From NCBI GenBank assembly GCA_029204225.1, contig CM055108.1:24203670-24267669 (forward strand): DNA of 64,000 nt, given 5' to 3'. The stretch comes from Diphasiastrum complanatum (taxonomy: Eukaryota > Streptophyta > Lycopodiopsida > Lycopodiales > Lycopodiaceae). The translations under genes were made by a program, and so were the position numbers. This document shows, one piece after another, positions 34,888 through 47,263 of the stretch; position 1 is the first letter of the stretch; each line of letters opens with the position of its first letter. Under the pieces are notes generated by a model that had not been told where the DNA came from, made no database searches, and worked only from the letters and a program-made list of their open reading frames with translations.

Positions 34888-36183
34888 ATGGCTTACAATG
34901 GTGGGATCATGTTAGAAACTAATGATAGATTGAGTTCATCAAACTACTCTACCTGAAAAGTGAGAATGGAATCCTTACTTGAGTTGAATGAACTCATGGA
35001 CATAGTTGCAGAAACTGAAGAGAGACCACCCACAATTCAAGAGCAACAAAGGTCTGATAAGAAGTCTAAAAGGGCTCTTCATATCATTAAAATGAATGCT
35101 ACCAATGAACTTCTCAAAGAAGTTGATAAGTGTCAAAGTGCAAGTGAGGCATGGAATGCCTTGAAGAAACTCTTTGAATCAAAGTCCACATCTAGGGTAT
35201 TGACCCTAAGGAGGCAAATATTTTCTAGTAGACAAAGAGAGGGAGAAAGTGCTCATGCATTTGTCTTGAGGGTTAAGTCCTTAAGTGATGATCTAGCATG
35301 CATTGATGAAAGCATAAAAGATGGTGAAATAGTCTAGGTTATGTTGAATGGTTTGCTAGATGAACATGCTAACCTTGTGCAAAGTTCTGCTATTCAAAGA
35401 GTCTTGCCCAAGTGTGGTTGACTTGCAAGAAATATTATTGGTTGAAGAACATAGGTTGCAATCAAAGCTTGATGGTGCATCCTTGCAAGGTGGAGGTGAA
35501 GAGGCTTTCTTCACAAAAGGCAAAGTCAAAGGCAAAAGTAAAGGCAAAGGGAAATGGTCCAAAGGTGATAACTCGGATCATGATAATCACTCTTCCTCCT
35601 CTTCTACTTCTTTTAGAAAGAAAGAAAAGTCAAAGTTCAAGTGCTTTTATTGTGGAATAAAAGGTCATTTTGCTAATGAATTTCATAAGAAGAAAAGAGA
35701 GCAAGGTGAGAGACAAGGAAATCTAGCAATAGATGAAGAAGAGAATAGCATATTTGAATCTCTTGTTATGACTTCAAGCTGTTTGCTTGTACATATAGAT
35801 GGAATGATCCTTGGTGGATTGATAGTGGAGCCTCATCTCACATGACAAGACATAAGGAATAGTTTTCATCCTTATTGTCATATGAGGGAGAGAGCAACAT
35901 CATCTATACTGCAAATGATGGTCAACGTGACATCAAAGGCATAGGCACAATTCCTATTTCTCTTTCAACAAATAGGAAAGCTAATCTTGAATATGTATTG
36001 TACATTCCTTCAATTACTAAGAACGTGCTTAGTGTTAGTCAAATGATTGACAAGGGGCTTGATGTTGAGTTCATTGGAGATGATTGTTTGATAAGTAAGT
36101 GTGGATCCTTGATTGCTAAAGGAAGAAGGCATGGTAAACTTTTCAAACTGGATGCATGTGTGATCTCTAAGAATGAAGGATGA
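34888..36183 (+). pseudogene. Element E gag, zinc knuckle and protease (broken)
   Basis: Gag starts MAYNGGIMLETNDRLSSSNY at 34888. A TGA at 34954-34956 replaces the conserved Trp, as in E'. UBN2 blocks follow (RALHIIKMNATNELLKEVDK, SRVLTLRRQIFSSRQREGES, LVQSSAIQ). After a shift at about 35400 there is a Lys-rich tract and a knuckle FKCFYCGIKGHFANEF, with Phe in place of the last Cys. The protease WWIDSGASSHM is encoded near 35812-35845 but in another frame. From 35875 the region after protease reads well (SITKNVLSVSQMIDKGLDVE, GRRHGKLFKLDAC). It cannot make a functional Gag-Pro. Confidence 0.9.
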
Positions 36184-36186
36184 TGT

Positions 36187-37556
36187 ATGGCTAGGGAACA
36201 ATTGACAAACCAAGAAGTTTGGCATAAGAGGTTGGGCCATCCCAATTTCAAATCTTTGGAGGTAATGGAAAAGAAAGAGCATGTTCTTGGTCTCCCTAAA
36301 ATCTTGTTGCAAATAATACATTTTGTGAAGATCGTGCCTTGTCCAAATCTCATAGACTTGCTTATTCTAGATCTAAAGAAGCTTTTCAGCTTGTGCTTTC
36401 GGATCTTCATTCTTTTAGTACAACTAGCAATGGTGGGGCAAAAATGTATGCAACTTTTATTGATGACTTTAGTAGGTACACTTGGGTCTATATTCTTAAA
36501 ACCAAGGATGAAGTGTTTGCTGCATTTGTCAAGTTTAAGAATGAAGTGGAAAATCAATTCAATACAAAGATCAAATGCTTGAGATTAGATAATGGAGGGA
36601 AATACACTTCAAATAAGCTCAAAGATTTTTGCACAGCACATGGGATCAAGAGAGAGTACTCTAGTCCTAGGACTCCACAACAGAATGGAGTGGCAAAAAG
36701 GAAGAATAGAACCCTTTGTGAATGTGCCAAGGCAATGAGACTACATGCTAATCTTGCTAAGTCCTATTGGGGGGGAGCTTTAGCATGTTCTAACTATCTT
36801 TTTAACAGGAGGACAAGTGCTTCTTTGAATGGTAAGGCTCCCTTTGAGGTCCTCTATGGTAGGAGGCCGAGTGTCAAGCATTGTAGGATCTTTGGTTGTA
36901 CTTGTTTTGTCAACATCACTCTTGATGATAGAACTAAAGACGATCCTTCATCAAAGAAGGGCATGTTTGTTGGCTATAGTGAAGTAAGCAAGGCTTACAA
37001 AGTGTACATTCCTTTTACAAAAAAGGTTGTCATAAGTAGAAATGACATCTTTCATGAAGAGAATGTTTCCAATGTTGTCAATGTTGATGATGATGTTGAT
37101 GTGCATAATAATCATCATGATGTGCAAGATGTCTTGGATGAAGGTGGAGATGCCACTCCAAAGCAACCTTCAAGGAGGACTCAAAGGCAAAGGACTAAGC
37201 CATCAAGGCTAATCTATGATGAAAAAGGAAAGCAAGTGGTGGAGAACTCTAACTTTGCTTTTCTTACCTCTTTTGATGAACCAACTTGTGTAGGTGAAGC
37301 AATTCAAAAGGAGGAATGGATCCAAGCCATGGATCATGAGCATCAAGCACTCATCAAGAACAACACTTGGAGGTTGGTGGAACTTCCAAAACTCAAGAAG
37401 GCAATTGGGTGTAAGTGGATCTTCAAGATCAAGACAAAAGAAGATGGATCAATCAAAAGGTACAAGGCAAGATTGGTGGCAAAAGGATATGCTCAAGAGT
37501 ATGGCATTGACTATAATGAGACCTTTGCACCTATGGCAAAGATGGTAACAATTTGA
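36187..37556 (+). pseudogene. Element E integrase and start of RT
   Basis: The HHCC zinc region begins VWHKRLGHPNFKSLEVM and is frameshifted near 36310. From 36339 one frame runs to 37556. Integrase core: ATFIDDFSRYTWVYILK (first Asp), KCLRLDNGGKYTSNKLKDF (second Asp), and TPQQNGVAKRKNRTL, where the catalytic Glu expected 35 residues after the second Asp is Lys. The C-terminal region follows (CRIFGCTCFVNITLDDR, VGYSEVSKAYKVYIPFTK), then an acidic linker and the RT start (IGCKWIFKIKTKEDGSIKRY, ETFAPMAKMVTI). It ends at TGA (37554-37556), where related copies read CGA or similar. The integrase is predicted to be inactive. Confidence 0.92.
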
Positions 37557-38842
37557 ACCCTTATCTCTCTTGCAACTCTTTATGGTTGGGACATGTGGCA
37601 AATGGATGTTACTAATGCTTTCTTGAATGGTGACCTTGAAGAGGAAATCTACATGGAGCAACCCAAGGGCTATGTTTCACATGATGAGCCTAATTATGTG
37701 TGTTTCCTACAAAAGAGCTTGTATGGGCTTAAGCAAGCACCAAGAAGTTGGTTTGCTAAGCTCAATTCCTTCTTACTCTCTCAAAACTTCATCATGAGTG
37801 AGTATGATCATTCTCTCTACTTTAGATTGAATGATAATGGTGACATCACTTTGCTTTTGATCTATGTTGATGACATAATCTTAAGTGGTGATAGCAATGA
37901 AGATATAGATGACATCAAGATGGCACTTAAAAGTAAGTTTGAGATACAAGATCTTGGTAAGCTTCACTATATCTTAGGAATAGAGATTGTTAGGACTTCT
38001 AATTCTACTTTCATTTGCCAAGAGAAGTAATCTAGCTTTATTCTAAAAATATTTCATATGGAAAATTGCAAAGTAGTTTCTACTCCTATCGAATCAAATG
38101 TAAAGCTATCTATAAGAGGTAATGAAAGACCCTTCAAGGACATTACTCTCTATAGAAAGCTCATAGGACCTCTTATTTGGTTAACCATCACAAGACCTGA
38201 TCTAAGCTATGTGGTTGATAGACTAAGTCAATTCATGCAAGATCCTAGTGAGGCTCGTTGGAAGCTAGGAAAGAGAGTACTAAGATACCTCCTGGGATCT
38301 AAAGATTTTGGCATCTTGTATGAAGGATCTTCACCTAACCTTTGTGGTTTCTCAGATTTAGATTTTGTAGGTGATCAAATGGATAGGAATTCAACAAGCG
38401 CCTTTGCAATATATCTTGGAGACGGAGCTATCTCATGGCTATCAAAGAAGCAACCTACTATCTCTCTATCTTCCACCGAGGCCGAGTACAAGGCATTGAC
38501 AACATGCACCAAGGAGATGCTTTGGAAAGAGGATGCTATTGGATCTTAACTTGCTGGATTCTAAGAAGACACCATTTATCTATTGTGACAACCTTTCAGC
38601 CCAAAGCTTGGCAACCAATCCAGTTTTCCATGCTAGAAGCAAGCACATTGAGATTGCTCATCACTTTGTGAGGGATCAAGTCATTGCCAAAGAGGTGGAG
38701 CTTCAACGGGTCTCTTCATTGGAGTGTGTGGCTGATATCTTTAAAAAACCATTGGGAAAGGACCTGTATTACAAGCATATATTTAATCTTGTAATGTGTT
38801 CAAGATCTATGTTAAAACTAGCATCCAATGTTGAAGAGGGAG
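37557..38842 (+). pseudogene. Element E RT core and RNase H
   Basis: RT continues as MDVTNAFLNGDLEEEIYMEQ, KSLYGLKQAPRSWFAKL and LLIYVDDIILSGD (YVDD intact). A TAA at 38028-38030 follows. RNase H resumes at 38058 (TRPDLSYVVDRLSQFMQDP, LSSTEAEYKALTTCTKEMLW) and shifts frame near 38530 to HARSKHIEIAHHFVRD. It ends before a polypurine run GAAGAGGGAG (38833-38842). There are three lesions in about 1.3 kb. Confidence 0.92.
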
Positions 38843-39356
38843 TGTGAAAATTGTCAACATTTTCTAGCTAGTTTGAGGCCTAAATTGGCAATTTTTGTAC
38901 ATAGTTTTGGATCTAACCTTTCACATGTGTGAAAGAGGCCTAGATACTTTTATTTCAATATATATTTCATATTGAAGAAGTCCCAAAACTTCAAGACCTT
39001 CAAAATGACACCAAAATCATGCTATTTGGACATATATGCCAAAATTGCCCGAAAACTGGGTCCTAAGTTCTAGAGAGAGGAGAGAGTGTCATCTCTCTCA
39101 CCTATATTAGGCTGAGATTCGTGGAGAACAGGTTGAAGAAACTTATTGTATTGTTGTGAGAGATCAATAGATCATTGTCACAGTTTCTTCCTCCATTGAG
39201 AGCATTGCTTTGTGTATTGTCTTCAAGCTTTTGTGTATGATCCTAAGAGGTTTCCAAAAGTGATAGGCTGCTGTTGGAAGCCCTGTTTGCTGCTATTTTT
39301 GGCTGCCATCAGTACCTTTTATTAGTTTCTTTCATCTCTTGAATGCTTTGTCAAAG
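38843..39356 (+). mobile_element. 3' LTR of element E, truncated
   Basis: It starts TGTGAAAATTGTCAACATTT after the polypurine tract and follows the LTR at 33086 for about 514 bp to GCTTTGTCAAAG. The remaining ~140 bp, including the CTCCACA end, are missing. Unrelated gag-like sequence follows. Confidence 0.85.
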
Positions 39357-39567
39357 TTGTCCGACAAAACAACATCAATCAAAAGTAGTCACAGAAGGCC
39401 CATAGTCAACAACCTACTCAGAACTAGAAAAGATTCTTTTGCAGGTAGTACAAGAGGACGAATCATGAAATCCAGGACTGCCGAATCTTGAAGTTTAACA
39501 ACGACAAGAAGAAGAAGTAGTCAGATCTGTAGGGTGTGTTGTTCAGTCGGTGAGCAACCCTTCCGCC
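39357..39567 (+). pseudogene. Copia gag fragment with broken zinc knuckle
   Basis: From about 39440 the plus strand reads FCR*YKRTNHEIQDCRILKF, then a Lys run and a stop. The pattern NHEI(K/Q)DC(R/Q)IL is the one in element F gag (NHEIKDCQIL). It is cut on the left by the truncated LTR E and on the right by LTR G. Confidence 0.65.
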
Positions 39568-39730
39568 TGTCAAAGAGGGTTTGAACACTAGATATGTACC
39601 TAACTATATCTAGTTGCTAGATTTAGATGCATTCTACTCTTTTCCCTAAATCTACTCCATTTTAGCACTACGTTCACTAGCTCTAATCCACTTAACACTA
39701 CTTCCCTTAACTCTAACCACATGCATTCAT

Positions 39731-39766
<36 letters not shown>

Positions 39767-40346
39767 ATAGAGATGGTGAGTTGAGATGGATGTTAGCTCA
39801 AATGCTCAATGTCATTGCTTATGGAAAAACCCTAACTAGCAAAAAGCAAAAACATGGAAACTAGAAACAACAAGCAAAACATAACAAGAGCATAAGCGAG
39901 ATTGATAAGCAAATGAGGATGCTTGAGCTCTCAAAATAGTAGAGTCTCCTCCTTTCTATTAAGCATGGAAATGGGTTGCAAATGGTGCCTTTTTATCTTT
40001 GGGGTGGCCCTTGCCCCTTGCTTCCTATTGGCTACTTGCAAAAGATGGGATTGTAATCCTCACCATCCACAAGAAACACAAATGAATCTATGGTGTAGGA
40101 AGAAACACACCCCCCCTACCACCATTTGACTTTTGACATATTCAAAAAAAACTTAGCAACTTAACTTAAGCTTAACTTTGGCCTTCTAATATTATTTTAA
40201 TTACATGGCCCAAAGTCAAGTTTATTGCAAAAATTATTTATTTACCGTGAGGGCTTATACACGCAGGATGCCACGACCCTCGCAACTATTTCTACCAACT
40301 TTGACCTTTTATTTATTTACACGCATTGGTGGGAATACCCCCAACA
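39568..40346 (-). mobile_element. LTR of family G, left copy (minus orientation)
   Basis: In plus orientation it reads TGTCAAAGAGGGTTTG...TACCCCCAACA, 779 bp. It is the reverse complement of 52291-53070 (which reads TGTTGGGGGG...CCCTCTTTGACA). It contains a (GA)n run at about 39732-39762. The minus-strand reading frame at 40347-41330 ends next to it, so it appears to be the 3' LTR of a minus-strand element. Confidence 0.85.
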
Positions 40347-41334
40347 GGACCCACGGCCTCATGTAGTGTCGGTCCCTCGGCACTATGCTGGTTTAGTAGA
40401 GGCTCTTCTTTATGCATTTTTGTTGGATGAGGTAGCTGGTGACGTCTTCGATAAAATTTATTCTTTTGATATTTTTCAAGTCCTTTGGAGTGAAAAATGA
40501 CTTGTGGACTCTTGTTAACCAATATTGGTTGACCTAGGCTTGGAATCTTTGCGTCCATGGATTGCCAAGGAGTGTCGCTCGATAGTATATGCGCGCCATG
40601 GGTAATTGATCTTTAATTTTTTCAGAGGCCAACGCTTTATTTGGATCAAAAAGTATGAGAGAGAGAAAGTTGTCCCATTTGGTCTCAATGCCCATCAAAT
40701 ATTCTAAGCCTTGGGCATAAGTAAAGACCATGCGGACTGCTGGATCAAGACAATTGAAATGACTTTTGGAAAACTGGATGAGAGCCCTTTTGGCATCTAC
40801 ATCCGTAACCCATATGTGCTCTGAAGAAATTCGTGGCCAATTGAAATTATTGAGCGTCATCTGGTCCAAGTGAGTGCCACACTCTACCCATTTGGATCAT
40901 CTTGTACAGGGGAGGAAGTACGCATTAACCCTCAATTGTTGTGGACTCATCACATATGCCCTGGTGACTGCAGGGTCTCTCTCGAAAAGTTGTTGGTGCC
41001 ACTCTAGTTGTGATTGTAGTGTTGGAAGAGCTTTCAGCTCGTTGCCCTTAATGGTTTGGGCGAAAATAGATATCTGCTAGTCGCCTCGTGAGGACTCGTG
41101 GGGATGTTTGGCTAAGAATTCGTTTATCTTATCCTCCATGGACTTTGGTCGACAAAAAGCTTGGCTGTCAGATATGGATCTCGAGCCTTGAGATGTGGAG
41201 GCCTAGCGCTCTCCTTGGCTTTGGCTCAGATCTGTTTCTTGGCTCAAGTCTTGGACACTGGCATCAGCTACATTTGAGCCTTGATCATAAACATTTAGAC
41301 CCTCTGCCTGTTTTCCCTTTGTCGAAAAGAGGTG
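40347..41334 (-). pseudogene. Unrecognised gene of LTR element G, left copy
   Basis: The minus strand from about 41330 reads VADASVQDLSQETDLSQSQG, a stop, MEDKINEFLAKHPHESSRGD, a stop, FAQTIKGNELKALPTLQSQL, then from 40869 MDQMTLNNFNWPRISSEHIW, EYLMGIETKWDNFL, FDPNKALASEKIKDQLPMAR and GNPWTQRFQA. The end is conserved in the right copy (51903-52115). It lies where the 3' coding end of an LTR element should be, but no RT, integrase or protease motif is present. The family is unrecognised. The short open stretches suggest a soluble, partly helical protein. Confidence 0.6.
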
Positions 41335-42556
41335 TGTGAAAAATAGGTCGAACTCGAAAAGAAACGAATGAAAAATATTCGAGTAACAAGAATTAAAACT
41401 TTTTGTGCACAGCAGAATAAACTATCTTTCTCTTTCTCTATGCATGACTACACCTATCAATATCGAACAAAACAATAGTGATAGAAATCACGTTCGATCT
41501 TATAGTAACTAACTTTGAAATCATCAGTACTATAGTGATTACGTAGCCAAACAATAATGCATTGAATTATCAGATAAATAATTTGTCGCGAATCACTAGA
41601 CAAACAATTAGTCACGAAGAACTACATAAATGCATACATTTTGAGATGAAGCTGAACGTAATAAAAGATCGTATTGATTCAGTATGAAAATGAAACAGAA
41701 GTAAATGAGTACAATAAGTTGCGAATCGAATCCGCGTACTCTATGCTATCTCTGAACGACTAAAATAAAAGTCTGAATTAAGCGCAATGCTGATAAGCAG
41801 TAGCGCAATATCATTTTCTAAAACAACTCTAAGAAGTGAGCTAGAATGCTCAGGAGTGTTTAAGCTTGCAGCTTGAGAGAGAGAGAAAGCTAACTATTCA
41901 AATGCTTCTTATGATAATAATTGAAAACTGTATGAATATGAACAACTATTTATGCTAAGAAGTTAGGTCATCAATTGTGATTGCCAGTTGGCTGGTGTCC
42001 ACTGGCATCCATCCGGTTCCTTGTCATTGATTGTTGATAAGCGGTGGAAATTGGTCGTAAATAGTCTGCCTGCATAAATGAACCAAACTGTCACTTCTGC
42101 AAAAATGAACTAAAACAGTCACAGACGACAATGTCACAAAAAAGCGACAGTGTCGGCTTTTTGCGAAAAACTCGACAATGTCCTTAAATCCCATTTAGGG
42201 TAGCCCCACACTTTGCCAGAGTCATTTCCTTAACATTTGAGGCACTTTGAAAAAAGCAAAAAATGCGACTCTGCATATTTACTCATAATTCCTGACAGCA
42301 GGCGACAATGTCGCTAAAATATGAAAAAGATGACACTGCATTTTTACACAAGATTTTTGACAGACAAAAAATATGAAATGAGAGAAAATGAAAAAACGAC
42401 ACTGTAGTCAAACTCCGTGTATTTCTGAAGACTGTGTAGAAACACTTATAATTCTGCAGACTATGAAAAGACATGGGAAAATCCATAGAACTAGATAAAC
42501 AATGGATGAAGATTAAAACCGACTAGTCAATTAGTAAGAAGGAGAATAATCCAACA
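41335..42556 (-). mobile_element. 3' LTR of copia element F (left boundary approximate)
   Basis: The right end, ATCCAACA, is followed by a reversed polypurine tract CTCCCCCTTAA (42557-42567) and then by the RNase H end of element F, so this is its 3' LTR in minus orientation. The left limit near 41335 (TGTGAAAAATAGG) is a guess. A second copy was not found in the window. Confidence 0.65.
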
Positions 42557-42563
42557 CTCCCCC

Positions 42564-45500
42564 TTAATCTGAATCCTTGAATGCCTTGACCTTCAAACTT
42601 AGTTCTACATAGAATCTTCTGTGTGCTTCCAAACTTAATGCTTTGGTAAAAATATCTGCTGTCATATCTTGCGTTCTACAGTACTGCAATCTGACCTCTT
42701 CATTGAGAACTTTGCTTCTAACGAAATGATACTTCAGTTCAATGTGCTTACTCCTAGAATGAAATCTAGGGTTGGTTGATAAAGCAATGGCACTTTGATT
42801 ATCACAAAATAATGTCATCGGAGCATATTGATCTAGACTGGTACCTGAGAGTAAGCTCCTCAACCAAATTGCTTCCTTTGTAGCCTGAGAGGCTGCGATA
42901 TACTCTGATTCAGTGGAAGATAGACCTATCGAAGATTGCTTGCGACTGTTCCAGGAAATTGGGCCATTGTTGAGGAAGAATGTAAATTTGGAAGTAGATT
43001 TATGAGTGTCTACATCTCCTATCCAACTTGCATCTGTGTACCCATTGAGTAAATTGAGTTTGTCATTGCCGACTACTCCATAACAAATGTAAAAGTCCAT
43101 AGTAGCTCGAAAATATCTCATGACTCTGATAAGAGCCTTTCAATGTGTTACACCAGGATTAGTCATAAGCGGACTAAGAGAACTGACTACAAAAGCTATG
43201 TCTGGCCTGGTACAAATCATGGCATACATAAGAGATCCTATAATAGAATGGTAAGGATACTCACGCATCTGCTACTTCTCATGAATTGTTTGGGGACACT
43301 GGTCCTTTGACAATTTGAGAATTGATTTTCATTGGTGAGAGAGATAACTTGCAATTAATCAGATTATATCTTACTCACATGTTGTAGATGTACCTCTATT
43401 GTTTAACGTAGACCAACTTCTGTTCTCTGTCTCTGTGGATTTGTATACCAAGGCATAAATGAGCTTCACCCAGATCGGTCATGTCAAATTCAAAAGATAG
43501 CATTTTCTTGTCCTCTTTTATCAGATTGATACTGTTGCTGAAAAACAATGTATCATCCACGTATAAAGTGATAATGATAAAAGACTGTTGTACTGCTTTG
43601 AAGTAAACGTTTGAATCTGAATAGCTAAGTGTGTAGTCGTGATCAATAAGGAACGTATTGATCCTTTGAAACCATGCTCGAGCAAATTGTTTCAAGTCAT
43701 AAAGTGCCTTATGGAGTATACACGCATGATTGTGTTTACCCTCGATAATATAACCTTTGGGTTGCACCATGTAAATGTCTTCTTCGATAACTCCATTGAG
43801 ATATGTTGTCTATACATCCATTTGATGTATTTTCAAATCTGCTGCAACGGCAAATGATAGCAAAAGTTGAATAGAAGAATGCTTGACTATTGGACTGAAG
43901 GTCTCAGTGTAATCGATGTTGTATACTTGAGAAAATCCTCTGGAAACAAGTCATGCCTTTCTTCTATTGATGCTTCCATCTGCGTTGTACTTGACTTTGA
44001 AAATCCATTTGCAATCAACTACATTTCTGCTAGAAAGTAATTCGACAATAGTCCATGTTTGGTTCTTGATAAAAGATGAATACTCTTTATCTATAGCTTC
44101 TTTCCAGAGATCTGAATCAGGCTGACTGACTGCCTCTTGGACAGACTTCGGTTCCTGAAAAGGTAGGTTGCAAACTCGTCGATATACCTGTGGGGTGGTC
44201 TGCTAGTTCCTGATGATCTTCTGGGTAATAGAGGAAGTTGATTATTTCCATCATACTGTAGCTGCTGAACTGCAACATCATCATCTTCTGATTCGCCGTT
44301 GATTTGTTGTTCGTTAGAAGTAGAAGAGCTTGGACCTTCAATGGGAATAGTCGACTGAGGAACTGGAAAGTTCAATGCATCAGGAGAATCTAATAGGTCG
44401 GCTACATAGGGACTACCTTTTCCTTTGAGGTCTTGAAACTGATCTTTGATGAAGATGACATCCCGGCTAGTGAATATCTTCGACTTGATGGGATCGAACA
44501 ACTTGTAGGCTTGATCTAAAGTAGTGTAGCTGATGAAAACACATTTGATACTCTAGAAGTCGAGTTTCTTCCTGAGATGATGAGGAATCGGTGCAAAAGC
44601 AGTACATCCAAAAACTCGTAAGTTTGATAAAGAAGGTTTGCTACTTGTCCAAACTTCGAATGGCGTTTTGTCTGAGAGACCTTTAGTAGGACATCTGTTT
44701 TGAATATAGATTGTTGTTGAAATAGCTTCAGTCCAAAATCACTTCAGAAGTGTCGCATGTGATAACATGCACTTTGCCGATTCAACTAAAGTTCTGTTCT
44801 TTCTCTCAGCAAGACCATTTGACTGAGGCAAGTAGGAGGTAGTATATTGTTGTTCAATGTCGTTGTTAAGACAATACTCCTTGAATTCATTGGAGATGTA
44901 TTCTCTCCCATTATCTGACCTCAGTGCTTTGATTCGTATGTCAGTTTGATTCTCAACATGCTCTTTGAATTGTCTGAATTTGATGAAAGTCTCTGATTTT
45001 TGTTTAATAAAATAAATAGCTGTTCTTCTGGAAAATTCGTCAATAAAAGTAATGAAATACTTTGCATCTAACAATGAAGGAGTTTGCATAGGTCCATATA
45101 TATCTGTATGAACAACATCTAACAGATCCTTTGATGCATGCCTATGGTTTGATCTAAAAGAAATCCTAGTGTGCTTTCCAAAGATGCAGCTATGACAGAC
45201 AGGGAGATTGACCTTATCAGAAAGATAGTCGAGATCAAGAATCATGGATTGTCTGGACATGTTCAAAACTGATGCATAAATCAAGTGTCCTAAGCGATGA
45301 TGCCATAGTAATGCTTTATTGACTAGAAGAGAGGTTTTCAAGGCTTGACTAGACTCAGAATAACAATGTACCAATCTATATAAGTAACTTTGCCTCTTGT
45401 CGAGTGCAAAGATCTTGTTACTCCTATCAATAATTTTGCATTGATCAGATTCGAATTCTACCTTATGACCAAAATCTGTAATTCTACTTACTGATAACAG

Positions 45501-45925
45501 ATTTGTAGAGAGTTTGGAAACATATAAGACCTTTGATAGTAGTTTGACTTGATCATGCTGAAATCGCAATCTTACAGTAACTGCACCTTCAATAGTGTGA
45601 GTACTATTGTCACCAAGATGCCCAGAATCTAGAAACCATGAATCATCCAAAAATGCGCTTTGATCTTTGACCATGAATGCGCCTTCATTCACTTTGACCT
45701 GGGGAGATGATGAAATTGTGTTTGCTTGTTGATCAGTTTGCTTGACTGCATTCTTCGCTTGGAGAATTTGGCAATCCTTGATCTCATGGTTATTGCGCTT
45801 CCAATGCTTGCAAAACATCTTCTTCTTCGATTGTGGAGTCTGTTTATGATTCGTTGCAGCCTTCTTGGAGCTTTTCTGCTTCTTTCGCTTAGAGCCTTTG
45901 TTGACATATAGAGCTTGAGAGACAT
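42564..45925 (-). pseudogene. Copia element F polyprotein (gag end to RNase H)
   Basis: Read right to left. A zinc knuckle with Trp for the second Cys (MFCKHWKRNNHEIKDC, near 45810) is followed by a shortened protease (WFLDSGHLGDNSTHTIEG). The integrase has WHHRLGHLIY, CHSCIFGKHTRISF, the three acidic residues in FIDEFSRRTAIYF, ALRSDNGREYISNEF and SNGLAERKNRTL, all present. Then come a frameshift near 44740, a linker (44501-44091, SKIFTSRDVIF), a badly decayed RT start, and an RT centre at 43770-43396 (LYDLKQFARAWFQRINTF, IITLYVDDTLFFSNS). RNase H occupies 43121-42564 (NGYTDASWIGDVDTHKSTS, LSSTESEYIAASQATKEAIW, MTADIFTKALSLEAHRRFY). The 5' LTR and gag start are missing, cut by AT-rich repeat at about 45921. 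Confidence 0.92.
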
Positions 45926-47235
45926 TTATTAATGTCGTTATATCTTTTTGGTACCTTAGCTGAAATACATTTTCAAGAAACTAGAAATTCTAAGGAGGGA
46001 AGAAGAGTGGACATCAAAGGTAGTAAGTGTGATTGAGAAATGTATTCCTCAGTTAGGATTTTAGGTAAATCCCAGTAAATAATTGCTTAATATCGGTTAT
46101 TAATTTCTTGGATAGAATTCATGTAGTTGAATTCATAACTTATATCTTTGTAACCATTGAGTTATCTGCAGTTTTGAATGTCAATTGTGATGTTACAAAT
46201 GGAATCTGATACGTGGATTACATTGGATCTGTTAGTTGATAGAAGCTTGTCCCTAGATTTGATGCATTAGTAGGGGATTTAAAGCTTATTCATTAACCAG
46301 AAAGATTAGAATGTAATGTGAAACCATGTTAATTCTTTTGTTTAAGTCACAGGATCAAATGTGGATTTGAGGTATCCATCTGATAGGCATGCCAATCATC
46401 CAAATAAATTGGATTCTCCGGTGCTTGGGAACAAGAGATAATATCCTATAGTGACTATAGGATAGCTAGATGATCGATGGATCTCTAGAATATCAGATAA
46501 GGCAATTAAGGGTTTTTTGGAAGCAAAAGCCGATGGTATGGGACATCAGTAATTTTGGAAAGGAAATTCTAGGACTGTAAAGATCTGATGATCAATGGTG
46601 TGTTTTAGTACCTAGTCGCGATATGGAAAAATTAAAACCATTTGATCAAATGTGGGGTATTTTGAAAAAATTTGAGGTTTAATCTAAATCCCAATGTGGT
46701 ATCTCATTATTTACAATATCAGAGGCCCTCAAATCTATTTCTCGCTTTCTTAATTAGTCTTTTACTTCTTAGTAATTTCTCGAATATAGATATTAGACTG
46801 ATTTATATGATCATTTCCAGCATGAAGTTATTCTTCTGAAAGACTGTTATGTCATATAGATTACTACTTGTGTGAATAGACTTGAAATTTAGATAAATTC
46901 TAAGGTTAAAATGTTTCAATTTCTTAAACCTAGAATATTGAGTAAATCCTTTAGTGGAAGCACTTATTATTGACTTTTCTTGGATTTAGATATTTTCATA
47001 TATCATCTTTTCAGTCAACTTTTATTGAAATTGATTAAATTCTTTAAATGGAGGGGTGAAGTGGTGGGATAAATTTCTATTTGGCAATCTGTGGTTTGCG
47101 TAGTTTTTGGAAAAGAACCAACTGTGGTATGGAAATGAGATTTGATCTGAAAGGAATTTCAAATAGATTCAGAGTAAGATGCCTAATTGAAACTTTTCGA
47201 ATAAGAGAAAATCTCTAGGGATTGTCTGGACAATC
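45921..47235 (-). repeat. AT-rich repeat, inverted copy of 59035-60455
   Basis: No gene. The sequence is the reverse complement of 59035-60455 over its whole length with moderate divergence. Shared landmarks include TGGTACCTTAGCTGAAATA, AGTAAGTGTGATTGAGAAA, AGGATATTATCTC-type blocks and GTTGGTTCTTTTCC (inverted). It breaks copia element F at its left end. Confidence 0.8.
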
Positions 47236-47263
47236 CCTCCATAAATATTTGCAGGAGGAGCGA

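Noticed and set aside
40225-41339. Plus-strand frames at 40225-40500, 40874-41080 and 41088-41339
   Set aside because: The conserved protein is on the minus strand, as shown by its match to the right-hand copy at 51903-52327.
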